Assembly (NCBI RefSeq): GCF_004362515.1
Contig: NZ_SNXU01000001.1
Coordinates: 4,650,001 to 4,714,000, forward strand
Origin: Actinokineospora alba
Lineage (GTDB): Bacteria > Actinomycetota > Actinomycetes > Mycobacteriales > Pseudonocardiaceae
Reading direction: 5' to 3'
DNA: 64,000 bases
Shown here: positions 52,297-60,280 of the stretch, one piece after another
Layout of the letters: each line of letters starts with the position of its first letter
How positions within the stretch are numbered: position 1 is the first letter of the stretch
Program-made: the position numbers and the translations under genes
Notes under the pieces: model-generated
The model's input: the letters and a program-made list of their open reading frames with translations, nothing else
Told to the model about the DNA's origin: nothing
The model's database searches: none

Positions 52297-53466
52297 ATGT
52301 TGTATGTCGGCCTCAGCGGCGGAATCGGGTCCGGGAAGTCCACTGTGGCCGGCAGGCTGGCCGAGCACGGGGCCTACGTCGTCGACTCGGACAAGGTCGC
52401 CCGTGAGGTCGTCGAGCCGGGCACCGAGGGGCTCGCCGAGTTGGTCGCCGCGTTCGGTGACGGCATCCTCGCCGAGGACGGTTCACTGGATCGGGCGGCT
52501 CTGGCGTCGATCGCGTTCACCGATGACGAGTCCCGGCAGCGGCTCAACGCGATCATGCATCCCCGGGTGGGCGCGCGGACGGCTGAGCTGATCGCGGAGG
52601 CGCCCGCGGACGCGGTTGTCGTGCAGGACATCCCGTTGCTCGTCGAGATCGGCGTGGCTCCGGTGTACCACCTGGTGGTGATCGTGGACGCTCCCGTGGA
52701 GGTCCGCGTGCACCGGCTCGTGCACTCGCGGGGACTCCAGGAGGCCGACGCGCGCGCCAGGATCGCCGCGCAGGCCACGGAGGAGGCCCGGCGCGCGGTC
52801 GCCGACGTCTGGCTCGACAACAGCGGACCCGCCGACCAGGTGCTCGCGGCCGTCGACGAACTGTGGGCCGACCGGCTGGTCCGCTATGAGGCCAACGTCC
52901 GCCTGCACCGCCACACCCCGCGCGGCGCGCCGCGATTGGTCGAGCCCGACCCGACCTGGCCCGCGCAGGCTCAGCGCGTGATCTCGCGGCTGCGGTTGGC
53001 GGCGGGGGAGAAGGCCCTGCGCATCGACCACATCGGGTCGACTTCGGTGCCCGGTCTGGCGGCGAAGGACGTCCTGGACGTCCAGCTCGCCGTGGCCGCA
53101 CTCGACGACTCGCTCGACGAACCCCTCGCTCGGGCCGGGTTTCCGCTGCTGCCCGGCTTCGACCAGGACACCCCGCACGACGGTTCGACCCCCTGGCCCA
53201 AGCGCACCCACGTCGGCGCCGACCCGCTGCGCTGGGTCAACGTCCACCTCCGCGAGCAGGGCTCGCCCGGCTGGCGCTTCGCCCTGCTGATCCCCGCCTG
53301 GCTCCGCGCCGACGACGCGGCCCGTCAGGAATACGAGCAGCTCAAGCGCGACCTCGCCGACAAGTTCGACTCCATCCCGGAGTACGGCGAAGCCAAGGAC
53401 GCCTGGTTCGTCCAGGCCCACGTCCGCGCCGAGAAGTGGGCCGCCGAGACCGGCTGGACACCCTGA
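52297..53466 (+). CDS. coaE: Dephospho-CoA kinase fused to a GrpB/UPF0157 domain
   Basis: 389 residues. Residues 1-200 are CoaE, which phosphorylates dephospho-CoA in the last step of CoA synthesis: P-loop 'GLSGGIGSGKST' (5-16), 'VVDSDKVAREVVEPG' and 'DIPLLVEIG'. Residues ~205-389 are a GrpB/UPF0157 nucleotidyltransferase-like domain ('RIDHIGSTSVPGLAAKDVLDVQLAV'). This fusion is known in mycobacteria and other actinomycetes. The rpsA-coaE-uvrB order is conserved with Mycobacterium. Confidence 0.93.
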   Translation: MLYVGLSGGIGSGKSTVAGRLAEHGAYVVDSDKVAREVVEPGTEGLAELVAAFGDGILAEDGSLDRAALASIAFTDDESRQRLNAIMHPRVGARTAELIAEAPADAVVVQDIPLLVEIGVAPVYHLVVIVDAPVEVRVHRLVHSRGLQEADARARIAAQATEEARRAVADVWLDNSGPADQVLAAVDELWADRLVRYEANVRLHRHTPRGAPRLVEPDPTWPAQAQRVISRLRLAAGEKALRIDHIGSTSVPGLAAKDVLDVQLAVAALDDSLDEPLARAGFPLLPGFDQDTPHDGSTPWPKRTHVGADPLRWVNVHLREQGSPGWRFALLIPAWLRADDAARQEYEQLKRDLADKFDSIPEYGEAKDAWFVQAHVRAEKWAAETGWTP

Positions 53467-53501
53467 AATGGGACTTTCGCGGTAGTCGGCTCTCGCCAGG
53501 C

Positions 53502-53529
53502 TTGACGTATGCCCATATGGGTATACGAT
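53502..53529 (+). promoter_or_regulatory. Promoter with inverted-repeat operator of the ArsR-like gene
   Basis: TTGACG (53502-53507), 16 bases, TACGAT (53524-53529). The spacer is almost wholly filled by a 20-base dyad centred on CCCATATGGG (53507-53526, one mismatched pair), so the regulator would block the promoter. ATG at 53536 gives a leaderless message. Confidence 0.75.
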
Positions 53530-53535
53530 TGCGGC

Positions 53536-53889
53536 ATGGCACGAGCAGCGACGACAGTGGACGCGTTCAACGCGGTGGCCGAGCCCCGGCGGCGGGACAT
53601 CCTCGATGTCCTGGCCCACGGGGAGCTGCCGGTGAACGACCTCGTCGCCCGGCTCGGGCTGGCGCAGCCGCTGGTGTCCAAGCATCTGCGGGTGCTCAGG
53701 GAGGTGGGCCTCGTGGAGGTGCGCGACGAGGGGCGGCAGCGGATCTACCGGCTCAACGGCCACCCGCTCAAACCCATTCACGACTGGGTGCGCGCCTACG
53801 AACGCACCTGGACCGAACGCTTCGACCGCCTCGACGCGGTGCTGGAAGAACTCAAGGACATGGAGGAAGACAATGGCAGCGACGACTAG
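53536..53889 (+). CDS. ArsR-family helix-turn-helix repressor
   Basis: 117 residues. 'AVAEPRRRDILDVLAHGELPVNDLVARLGLAQPLVSKHLRVLREVGLVEVRDEGRQRIYRL' is a complete ArsR winged helix; metal-binding Cys residues are absent, so it is the non-metal type often found beside SRPBCC (AHSA1) genes. It overlaps the next gene by 17 bases. Leaderless start at 53536; it likely binds the dyad in its own promoter. Confidence 0.9.
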   Translation: MARAATTVDAFNAVAEPRRRDILDVLAHGELPVNDLVARLGLAQPLVSKHLRVLREVGLVEVRDEGRQRIYRLNGHPLKPIHDWVRAYERTWTERFDRLDAVLEELKDMEEDNGSDD

Positions 53890-54358
53890 CGGGACGGCGG
53901 TAGTGACCCTCCCGTCGGACACGCAGATCCTGATCACCCGGGAGTTCGCGGCGCCCAAGCACCTGGTCTACAAGGCGTGGACCACCCCCGACCTGATCAA
54001 GCGCTGGTGGGCGGGCGACCGCGGCGAGGTCACCAGCATCGACGTCGACCTCCGCGTCGGCGGCACCTGGCGCTACGTGATGGTCGCGCACGGCGGGTTC
54101 GAGGTGGCCTTCCACGGCGAATACCTGGAGATCGAACCGAACGAGCGCCTGGTGAGCACGGAGATCTACGAAGGTATGCCCGACGGTCAGGCCGTGAACA
54201 CGCTTACCCTCACCGAACACGACGGCCGCACCACGCTGACGGTCTTGGTGCAGCACCAAACCAAGGAACACCGCGACGCCCACGTCGACTCGGGCATGGA
54301 GGGCGGCCTGCAGGAGGCGCTCGACCACCTGGAGCAGGTAGCCGTCTCCCTAACCTGA
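53873..54358 (+). CDS. SRPBCC-family (AHSA1-like) protein
   Basis: 161 residues. 'ITREFAAPKHLVYKAWTTPDLIKRWWAG' and 'DVDLRVGGTWRYVM' are hallmarks of the START-like AHSA1 group, which bind hydrophobic ligands. Partner of the ArsR regulator, as is usual for this pair; it may bind the inducer or act on it. The ligand is unknown. Confidence 0.9.
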   Translation: MAATTSGTAVVTLPSDTQILITREFAAPKHLVYKAWTTPDLIKRWWAGDRGEVTSIDVDLRVGGTWRYVMVAHGGFEVAFHGEYLEIEPNERLVSTEIYEGMPDGQAVNTLTLTEHDGRTTLTVLVQHQTKEHRDAHVDSGMEGGLQEALDHLEQVAVSLT

Positions 54359-54502
54359 CCCCAATTCGCCGCCGCAGCAGCCCCGAGCTAAACCCCCGCC
54401 CACCCAGGGACTGCCCTTGGCCAGTCTATCGGCTGGTCAGGGCGGGTGGGAGGGGGTGCGCTTGGGCTGTGGACAACCTGGCGCGGGTGTGGAGAAGTCT
54501 GG

Positions 54503-55024
54503 TCAGTACGGCGGCCACACCTCGAAGATGTGCTTGTATGCCAGCCACGACGAAAGGTCGTGGCGGAAGCGGCTCAGTTCTTCGAGGGTCTTGTGCACCG
54601 TGCACAACGCCAAATCCGCGTCGCCGACTCGGAGGACCAGGCCCGCGACCGCGGCCGCGAACTCTTCCGAGCGCACGATCCGCGCTGTCGAGCCGCTGCC
54701 GGGGGCGGCGAGCCCCAGGAGCAGGTCCGTGGTCCGCCAATAGCGCCCATCCCGCAGCACCCGGACGGCGGTCAGGACGCTTGGTCCGCCGCGTGCGTGG
54801 CGCGAGCGGGGCTTCTGCTGGGTCAGCCGGAGATTGAGATCGGGGAGCAGCCAGGTGACTTCGGTGTCCGAGAACGGGTCCTCGGGGGTCGGGCACTCCA
54901 TGCGGAGACCCCAGCGCTCGATCTGGCACGTCCGGAGGTTGCGTGACATCCCGGACGAGTAGCTGCGTGTTGCGCTCACCGTGTCGACTATGTCGACCAG
55001 TTGCGGCGTGATGGCCGTGCCCAC
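54503..55024 (-). CDS. DUF402-like protein (paralogue 1)
   Basis: 173 residues. Similar in order to the neighbouring DUF402 protein: 'RDGRYWRTTDLLLGL' parallels 'TDGPIWRTKDLYLDI', and both end in a helical segment with a 'TLEEL.RFRHD' or 'SVDGISRHGYD' pattern. DUF402 proteins such as FomD hydrolyse nucleotidyl-phosphonates or nucleoside di/triphosphates; the usual acidic metal ligands are only partly kept here ('DTEVTWLLPDLNLRL'), so activity is doubtful. Confidence 0.6.
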   Translation of the reverse strand: MGTAITPQLVDIVDTVSATRSYSSGMSRNLRTCQIERWGLRMECPTPEDPFSDTEVTWLLPDLNLRLTQQKPRSRHARGGPSVLTAVRVLRDGRYWRTTDLLLGLAAPGSGSTARIVRSEEFAAAVAGLVLRVGDADLALCTVHKTLEELSRFRHDLSSWLAYKHIFEVWPPY

Positions 55025-55169
55025 GCGGCCTGAGGGTAGTCGGCAGTATCCGTTCTGTGATCATCGGGACCGATTCGTTATGTCACGACTCGTGTTCACA
55101 CGGATATCTATCGAGCGAAATATTCACCCGATCCGCTAATGGTCTATTGACCGCTTCCGGGGCCGCGCG

Positions 55170-55733
55170 CTAGCGCTTTTGCCACTTTGTCGCGATACCC
55201 AGACCGTTGAGCCAGCCGTCGACGTCGTAGCCGTGCCGGGAGATCCCGTCGACGCTGCGGTGGGTGCGTTCCAGCGCCCGCTGCGCCGCCGACTGGTCGA
55301 TCAGTTTGATCCGCAGCGCCGCGAGCAGTTCGTCGGTGTCCTCCACGCGGAGGTCGTGGCCGGTGCGGACGAGGATGTCCAAGTACAGGTCCTTGGTCCG
55401 CCAGATCGGCCCGTCGGTGATGTCGACGATGTCGATGTAGAAGTCGTGACCGAGGTCGAAACCCGGGTTGGCCTGCCATTTCGACACCCGCAGCCCGAGT
55501 TCGGGCAGCAGCAGCGACTCGAAGTAGGCGATGCGTCGGTGGCCGTCGACCGGGCGCGCCATGTAGAGCCCGTGCTCGGTGTGGCGGTATTCGTCGACCG
55601 TCCGGACGAAGCCCTTGGGGTCGATATTGGTCATCGCCTCGACATCGAAGAGCTCCACCTTGGGTGGGTGCACCTCGTGGTGGCGGTCGTCGCGGCGGGC
55701 GATCGGGACAGGCACCGGGAAGTTCGCGGCCAT
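55170..55733 (-). CDS. DUF402-family protein (paralogue 2)
   Basis: 187 residues. 'DFYIDIVDITDGPIWRTKDLYLDILV' contains the acidic metal-binding core of DUF402 (FomD/nucleoside-diphosphatase-like), with 'RRIAYFESLLLPELGLRVSKW' before it. More canonical than the adjacent paralogue. Divergent from the DUF5685 gene. Probably a hydrolase of a nucleotide-linked substrate. Confidence 0.8.
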   Translation of the reverse strand: MAANFPVPVPIARRDDRHHEVHPPKVELFDVEAMTNIDPKGFVRTVDEYRHTEHGLYMARPVDGHRRIAYFESLLLPELGLRVSKWQANPGFDLGHDFYIDIVDITDGPIWRTKDLYLDILVRTGHDLRVEDTDELLAALRIKLIDQSAAQRALERTHRSVDGISRHGYDVDGWLNGLGIATKWQKR

Positions 55734-55863
55734 GCGCCCATCGTGCCTACTCCACCCGGCCCTGGCACAGCCTTTTCTGTGGGTTTCCGACGTCCGATCG
55801 GGTGAATCCCGCTAGGCTCCCGCGAACTCGCCGTGGTGATCTCGAAAGGACACTCGCGCTCAT

Positions 55864-57192
55864 ATGTTCGGAATCCTGCGGCCCTGTCGCCACCGCCTGC
55901 CCGGCGATCTCGCCAAGACGTGGCTGGCCCATCTCTGCGGCCTCTGCTTGGCCCTTCGTGACGACCACGGCCAGCTCGCGCGCACCGTCACCAACTACGA
56001 CGGCCTGGTGATCTCCGCTCTGGTCGAGGCGCAGACAGCCACCGCCCGGCGCCGGATGGCCGGACCGTGCGCGCTGCGGGCGATGAAGCCCGCGTCCGTC
56101 GCCGAGGGCTCCGGCGCCCGGCTCGCGGCCGCGGTCTCGCTGGTGCTCGCCTCGGCGAAGATCAACGACCACGTCGAGGACCGCGACGGCGTCTTCGGCC
56201 GCCGCCCGGTCGCGGGCGCCGCGCGCCGGGTGGCGACCCGCTGGGCCCGTCAGGGCGACAAGACAGGGGCCGATATCGGCTTCTCCACCGCGGTCCTGCT
56301 CGACGCCGTCGGGCGCCAAGGCGAGGTGGAATCCGCGCTGGGCCTCGGTTCCTCCGTGCTGACGGCGACCGAGCCGACCGAGGCCGCGACCTCCAAGGCC
56401 TTCGCCCACACCGCGCTGCTCGCCGAGCGGCCGGAGAACCTCGAGCCGCTGTCGGAGGCGGGCAGGCTCTTCGGCCGCGTCGCCCACCTCATCGACGCCG
56501 TGGAAGACCTCGAAGCCGACAAGGCATCGGGCGCGTGGAACCCGCTGACCGCGACCGGCACCAGCATCGAAGAGGCGCGGCGGCTGTGCGACGACGCCGT
56601 CATGGGTGTCCGGCTGGCCCTGTCCGAGGCGACCTTCAGCGACTCGAAGCTGGTGCACGCCCTGCTGGTGCACGAACTCGGCGCCGCGGTCGGCCGCACC
56701 TTCCGCGCCCACTACCCGCAAGGTCCGCAGGGGCCCTACGGACCGCCGGGGCCCAACGGTCCGTACGGCCCGCCCCAGCAGCCGTACGGCGCGCCTGGCC
56801 CGCACCAGGGGCATGGGCACCAGCCCTACGGGCAGCAGGGATGGCAGCGTCCCGGTCCGCCGCTGCCCCCGATGAGCGCCGGGCCGCCGCCTCCCGGGGC
56901 GACCGGCCCGGAGGGTCCGCCGCCTCCGCCCAAGAAGGGCCGCAAGGGGCGCGACATCTACGAGCCGTCTCGCTGCCTGTGCTGGAAGTGGCCCAAGCTC
57001 AAGCCCGTGCCGCAGAGCCGCGGGATGATCCTTGGCTGCGCGGCCTGCCTCTACGAGTGCGGGACCTGCCAGCAGTGCTGCCGCGACCCGTTCCCCGGGC
57101 CGTGGAGCGGCAAGCCGCACGACGCGTGCGGCGACTGCGACTGCGGCAGTTGTGACAACTGCTGCTGCGACTGTTGTGACTGCAGCTGCTGA
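55864..57192 (+). CDS. DUF5685-family protein with cysteine-rich C-terminus
   Basis: 442 residues. Residues 1-285 form the DUF5685 helical domain ('CRHRLPGDLAKTWLAHLCGLCLALRDDHG' with paired Cys, 'LASAKINDHVEDRDG' with possible metal-binding Asp/His). Residues 285-360 are a Gly/Pro-rich 'YGPPGP' linker. The last ~80 residues hold some 20 cysteines in 'CLCWKW', 'CAACLYECGTCQQCC' and a final CDCG/CCCDCC run, suggesting a metal-binding or disulphide-rich tail. Function unknown. Confidence 0.85.
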   Translation: MFGILRPCRHRLPGDLAKTWLAHLCGLCLALRDDHGQLARTVTNYDGLVISALVEAQTATARRRMAGPCALRAMKPASVAEGSGARLAAAVSLVLASAKINDHVEDRDGVFGRRPVAGAARRVATRWARQGDKTGADIGFSTAVLLDAVGRQGEVESALGLGSSVLTATEPTEAATSKAFAHTALLAERPENLEPLSEAGRLFGRVAHLIDAVEDLEADKASGAWNPLTATGTSIEEARRLCDDAVMGVRLALSEATFSDSKLVHALLVHELGAAVGRTFRAHYPQGPQGPYGPPGPNGPYGPPQQPYGAPGPHQGHGHQPYGQQGWQRPGPPLPPMSAGPPPPGATGPEGPPPPPKKGRKGRDIYEPSRCLCWKWPKLKPVPQSRGMILGCAACLYECGTCQQCCRDPFPGPWSGKPHDACGDCDCGSCDNCCCDCCDCSC

Positions 57193-57199
57193 ACCGCCC

Positions 57200-57240
57200 T
57201 TGACCGTTGCCTACTCGTCAGTAATTATGACAGCTGTCAT
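57200..57240 (+). promoter_or_regulatory. Promoter and TetR operator of the molybdopterin oxidoreductase operon
   Basis: TTGACC (57200-57205), 17 bases, AATTAT (57223-57228), overlapped by ATGACAGCTGTCAT (57227-57240), a perfect 14-base palindrome of TetR type. The operon's second gene encodes a TetR regulator, so feedback control is likely. Confidence 0.75.
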
Positions 57241-57263
57241 AGTCGCGGCGTGGAGGTGTGCTC

Positions 57264-59693
57264 GTGGACGAGTCCAGGTGGCAGAAGAGCGCATGCATCC
57301 TCTGTGAGTGCAACTGCGGTATCGAGGTCCAGGTACAAGACCGAAGCCTGGCCAAGATCCGCGGCGACAAGACGCACCCCGGCTCGGAGGGCTACACCTG
57401 CGAGAAGGCGCTGCGGCTCGACCATTACCAAAGCCGGACCGTGCGCCTGACCAGCCCGCTGCGCAGGCGCGCGGACGGCACGTACGAGGAGATCGACTGG
57501 GACACCGCGATCACCGAGATCGCGGCCCGGCTCAAGGCGGTCCGTGACACCCACGGCGGCGACAAGATCTTCTTCTATGGCGGCGGCGGCCAGGGCAACC
57601 ACCTCGGCGCGACCTACAACAAGGCGCTGCAGGGCGCGGTGGGGGCCAAGTACCAGTCGAACGCGCTCGCCCAGGAGAAGACCGGCGAGATGTACGTCGA
57701 CGGCAGGCTCTACGGCGGTCACACCAAGGGCGACTTCGAGCACGCCGAGGTCGTCGTCTTCGTCGGCAAGAACCCGTGGCAGTCACACAGCTTCCCCCGT
57801 GCGCGGCCGGTCTTGAAGCAACTCGCCGCCGACCCCGAGCGCACGATGGTGGTCATCGACCCGCGGCGCAGTGAGTCCGCCGCCATGGCCGACATCCACC
57901 TGCAGGTCCGCCCCGGCACCGACGCGTGGTGCCTGGCCGCGCTCGGCGCGATCCTCGTCCAGGAGGACCTGGTCGACCACGCGTTCATCGACGACCACAC
58001 CAGCGGCGCCGAGTCGCTCCTCGCCGCCTACCGCGAGATCGACGTGACCGACTACGCGGACCGCTGCGGCGTCCCCGAGGACTTGCTTCGCGAGACCGCG
58101 CGCCGCATCGGTACCGCGAAGAGCGTCTGCACTTATGAGGACCTCGGCATCCAGCAGGCCCCGCACAGCACGTTGTCGTCCTACCTCAACAAGATGCTGT
58201 GGATCCTGACCGGCAACTTCGCCAAGCCGGGTGCGATGTTCCTGCACTCGTCGTTCGCGCCGATCGCGGGCGCGGCGCCGGGCGGAGGCGGGTCGCGGCG
58301 CCCTAAGAGCGCGATGCAGCGGGCTCTGGGCACCGCGACGGACCTCGCCGCCGCGGCCGCCGTGCGGCTGCCCGCGGTGCTGCCGGACTTCCTCGCCACC
58401 CGCCTGGGCGCACTGCTCCAGCCGCCGGTCGCGAAGGTCGCAGGCGGCGGCTCCGGCGCCAAACCCACTGGTGGCGGCAGGCGCACGCCGGTGACGAACG
58501 CGCGCATCATCGCCGGGCTCGTCCCGTGCAACTCGATCGCCGAGGAGATCCTCACCGACCACCCGGACCGGTTCCGGGCGATGTGGATCGACAGCGTCAA
58601 CCCGGCGCACTCGCTCGCCGACTCCGAGAGCTTCCGCGAGGCGATGCGGGCGCTCGACCTGACCGTGGTCATCGACATCGCGATGACCGAGACCGCGCGG
58701 CTGGCCGACTACGTGCTGCCCGCGTCGACCCAGTTCGAGAAGTGGGAGTGCACGTTCTTCAACGTGGACTTCCCGCGCAACGTCTTCCACCTCCGCGCGC
58801 CGGTCATGTCGCCGCTGCCCGGCACGCTCGCGGAACCGGAGATCTACACGCGACTGATTCGCGAACTCGACGTCGTCGGCGACAGCGTCCTAGAGCCGTT
58901 GCGTCGCGCCGCTCGCCGTGGCCGCAAGCAGTTCGCGCTGGCGTTCTTCACCGCCGTGGGCTCCAACCCGAAGCTGATGCCGCTGGCTCCGTACCTGCTG
59001 CGCGAGACGATCGGTGAGACGCTGCCCGAGGGTGCGGCGGGCACGGCGTCGCTGTGGGGTGCCGCGCAGCTCTGCGCGATGGCCAACCCCAAGTCGGTGC
59101 GCCGCGCGGGCTTCGACGGCACCGGGTTCGAACCGGGCGACAAGCTGTTCGACACCGTGCTCCGCGGCGAGGGCGTCGTGTTCACCCTCGACGACTACGA
59201 GCACGCCTGGGACTACGTCCGCAGGCCCGACCGCCGGTTCACCCTGGAGATCCCCGAACTGCTCGACCGGGTGCGCGCGCTGGCCGATGAACCGAGTTCC
59301 TGGGTCACCGAAGAGTTCCCGTACGTGCTATCGGCGGGGGAGCGGCGGTCATTCACCGCGAACACGATCATCCGCGACCCGTCCTGGCGCCGCCGCGACC
59401 ACGACGGCGCGTTGCGGATCAACGCCGCCGACGCGGCCGGGCTCGGTGTCGGAACCGGCGACCGGCTCCGGGTGGTCACCGAACGAGGTCAAGCCGACGC
59501 CGTTGTCGAGGTCTCGGACATGATGCAGGCGGGCCACATCTCGCTGCCCAACGGCATGGGGCTCGACAACGGAAGCGCGAAGGTCACCGGTGTCGCGCCC
59601 AACGAGCTGACCTCGCTGCACCACCGCGATTTCCTGGCGGGCACGCCGTGGCACAAGTACGTCCCCGCCCGCCTGGAGCGCATCGATGCCTAG
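57264..59693 (+). CDS. Molybdopterin-dependent oxidoreductase with N-terminal [4Fe-4S] domain
   Basis: 809 residues. The N-terminal cluster motif is C11-x2-C14-x3-C18...C46 ('CILCECNCG', 'GYTCEKAL'), then the molybdopterin-binding domains ('YGGGGQGNHLGATY', 'VVFVGKNPWQSHSFPRARPVLK', 'VVIDPRRSESA') and a C-terminal dinucleotide-binding domain ('LRINAADAAGLGVGTGDRLRVVT'). Gly/Pro-rich linker around 330-410. No Tat signal, so probably cytoplasmic; formate-dehydrogenase- or assimilatory-type. GTG 57264 is chosen since TGGAGG lies 7 bases before it. Confidence 0.9.
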   Translation: MDESRWQKSACILCECNCGIEVQVQDRSLAKIRGDKTHPGSEGYTCEKALRLDHYQSRTVRLTSPLRRRADGTYEEIDWDTAITEIAARLKAVRDTHGGDKIFFYGGGGQGNHLGATYNKALQGAVGAKYQSNALAQEKTGEMYVDGRLYGGHTKGDFEHAEVVVFVGKNPWQSHSFPRARPVLKQLAADPERTMVVIDPRRSESAAMADIHLQVRPGTDAWCLAALGAILVQEDLVDHAFIDDHTSGAESLLAAYREIDVTDYADRCGVPEDLLRETARRIGTAKSVCTYEDLGIQQAPHSTLSSYLNKMLWILTGNFAKPGAMFLHSSFAPIAGAAPGGGGSRRPKSAMQRALGTATDLAAAAAVRLPAVLPDFLATRLGALLQPPVAKVAGGGSGAKPTGGGRRTPVTNARIIAGLVPCNSIAEEILTDHPDRFRAMWIDSVNPAHSLADSESFREAMRALDLTVVIDIAMTETARLADYVLPASTQFEKWECTFFNVDFPRNVFHLRAPVMSPLPGTLAEPEIYTRLIRELDVVGDSVLEPLRRAARRGRKQFALAFFTAVGSNPKLMPLAPYLLRETIGETLPEGAAGTASLWGAAQLCAMANPKSVRRAGFDGTGFEPGDKLFDTVLRGEGVVFTLDDYEHAWDYVRRPDRRFTLEIPELLDRVRALADEPSSWVTEEFPYVLSAGERRSFTANTIIRDPSWRRRDHDGALRINAADAAGLGVGTGDRLRVVTERGQADAVVEVSDMMQAGHISLPNGMGLDNGSAKVTGVAPNELTSLHHRDFLAGTPWHKYVPARLERIDA

Positions 59694-60249
59694 GTCGCCC
59701 CGCGACTCGATGATCGATAGCGCTGTCGTGCTGTTCCGACAGCGCGGGGTCGCCGACACCTCGCTGCGCGACGTCGTCGAACACAGCGGGGTCTCGCGGG
59801 GGTCGATCTACCACCACTTCCCAGGCGGCAAGGAGGAACTCGCCCTCGCGGCCACCGAGCGTGGCGGCGACTTCATCGGGAACCTGCTGGAGCGGCTGCT
59901 GGCCGACGTCGACGGCGATCGCGCGATCGCCGCGTTCGTCGACTACTGGACCTCGGCCCTGACCAAGGCCGACTTCGTCGACGGCTGCCCGATCGGCGCG
60001 GCCGCTCTCTCCTCCGACGAGACGGCGTCGGCCCGCGACGCGGCGGGTCGCGCGTTCGCGCGATGGGAGACGCTCCTGGCCGACGCGATAGCCCGCCGCG
60101 GCGTCCCGACCGCCCGCGCGGCGTCGCTGGCCACGTTGGCGATCGCGAGCATCGAGGGGGCGCTGCTGATGTGCCGGGCGCGACGCGACACGGAGCCCCT
60201 GACCAGGGTGGGCACCGAGCTGAGGGCCCTGCTCAGTCCGTCCGACTGA
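59686..60249 (+). CDS. TetR-family regulator of the molybdopterin oxidoreductase operon
   Basis: 187 residues. HTH 'TSLRDVVEHSGVSRGSIYHHFPGGKEELALAA' and a C-terminal domain with 'DGCPIGAAAL' and 'ASIEGALLMCRARRD', typical for the LmrA/YxaF (DUF-like TetR_C) group. Overlaps the oxidoreductase gene by 8 bases. It probably binds ATGACAGCTGTCAT upstream of the operon. Confidence 0.9.
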   Translation: MPRSPRDSMIDSAVVLFRQRGVADTSLRDVVEHSGVSRGSIYHHFPGGKEELALAATERGGDFIGNLLERLLADVDGDRAIAAFVDYWTSALTKADFVDGCPIGAAALSSDETASARDAAGRAFARWETLLADAIARRGVPTARAASLATLAIASIEGALLMCRARRDTEPLTRVGTELRALLSPSD

Positions 60250-60251
60250 GA

Positions 60252-60274
60252 TTGTCGGTGGGGCCGCGTACTGT
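60252..60274 (+). promoter_or_regulatory. PafBC-type (RecA-NDp) DNA-damage promoter of uvrB
   Basis: TTGTCGGTG (60252-60260), 8 bases, TACTGT (60269-60274): an exact match to TTGTCRGTG-N8-TANNNT. The -10 ends 6 bases before the GTG start, so the message should be leaderless. Confidence 0.85.
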
Positions 60275-60280
60275 CGGGTT

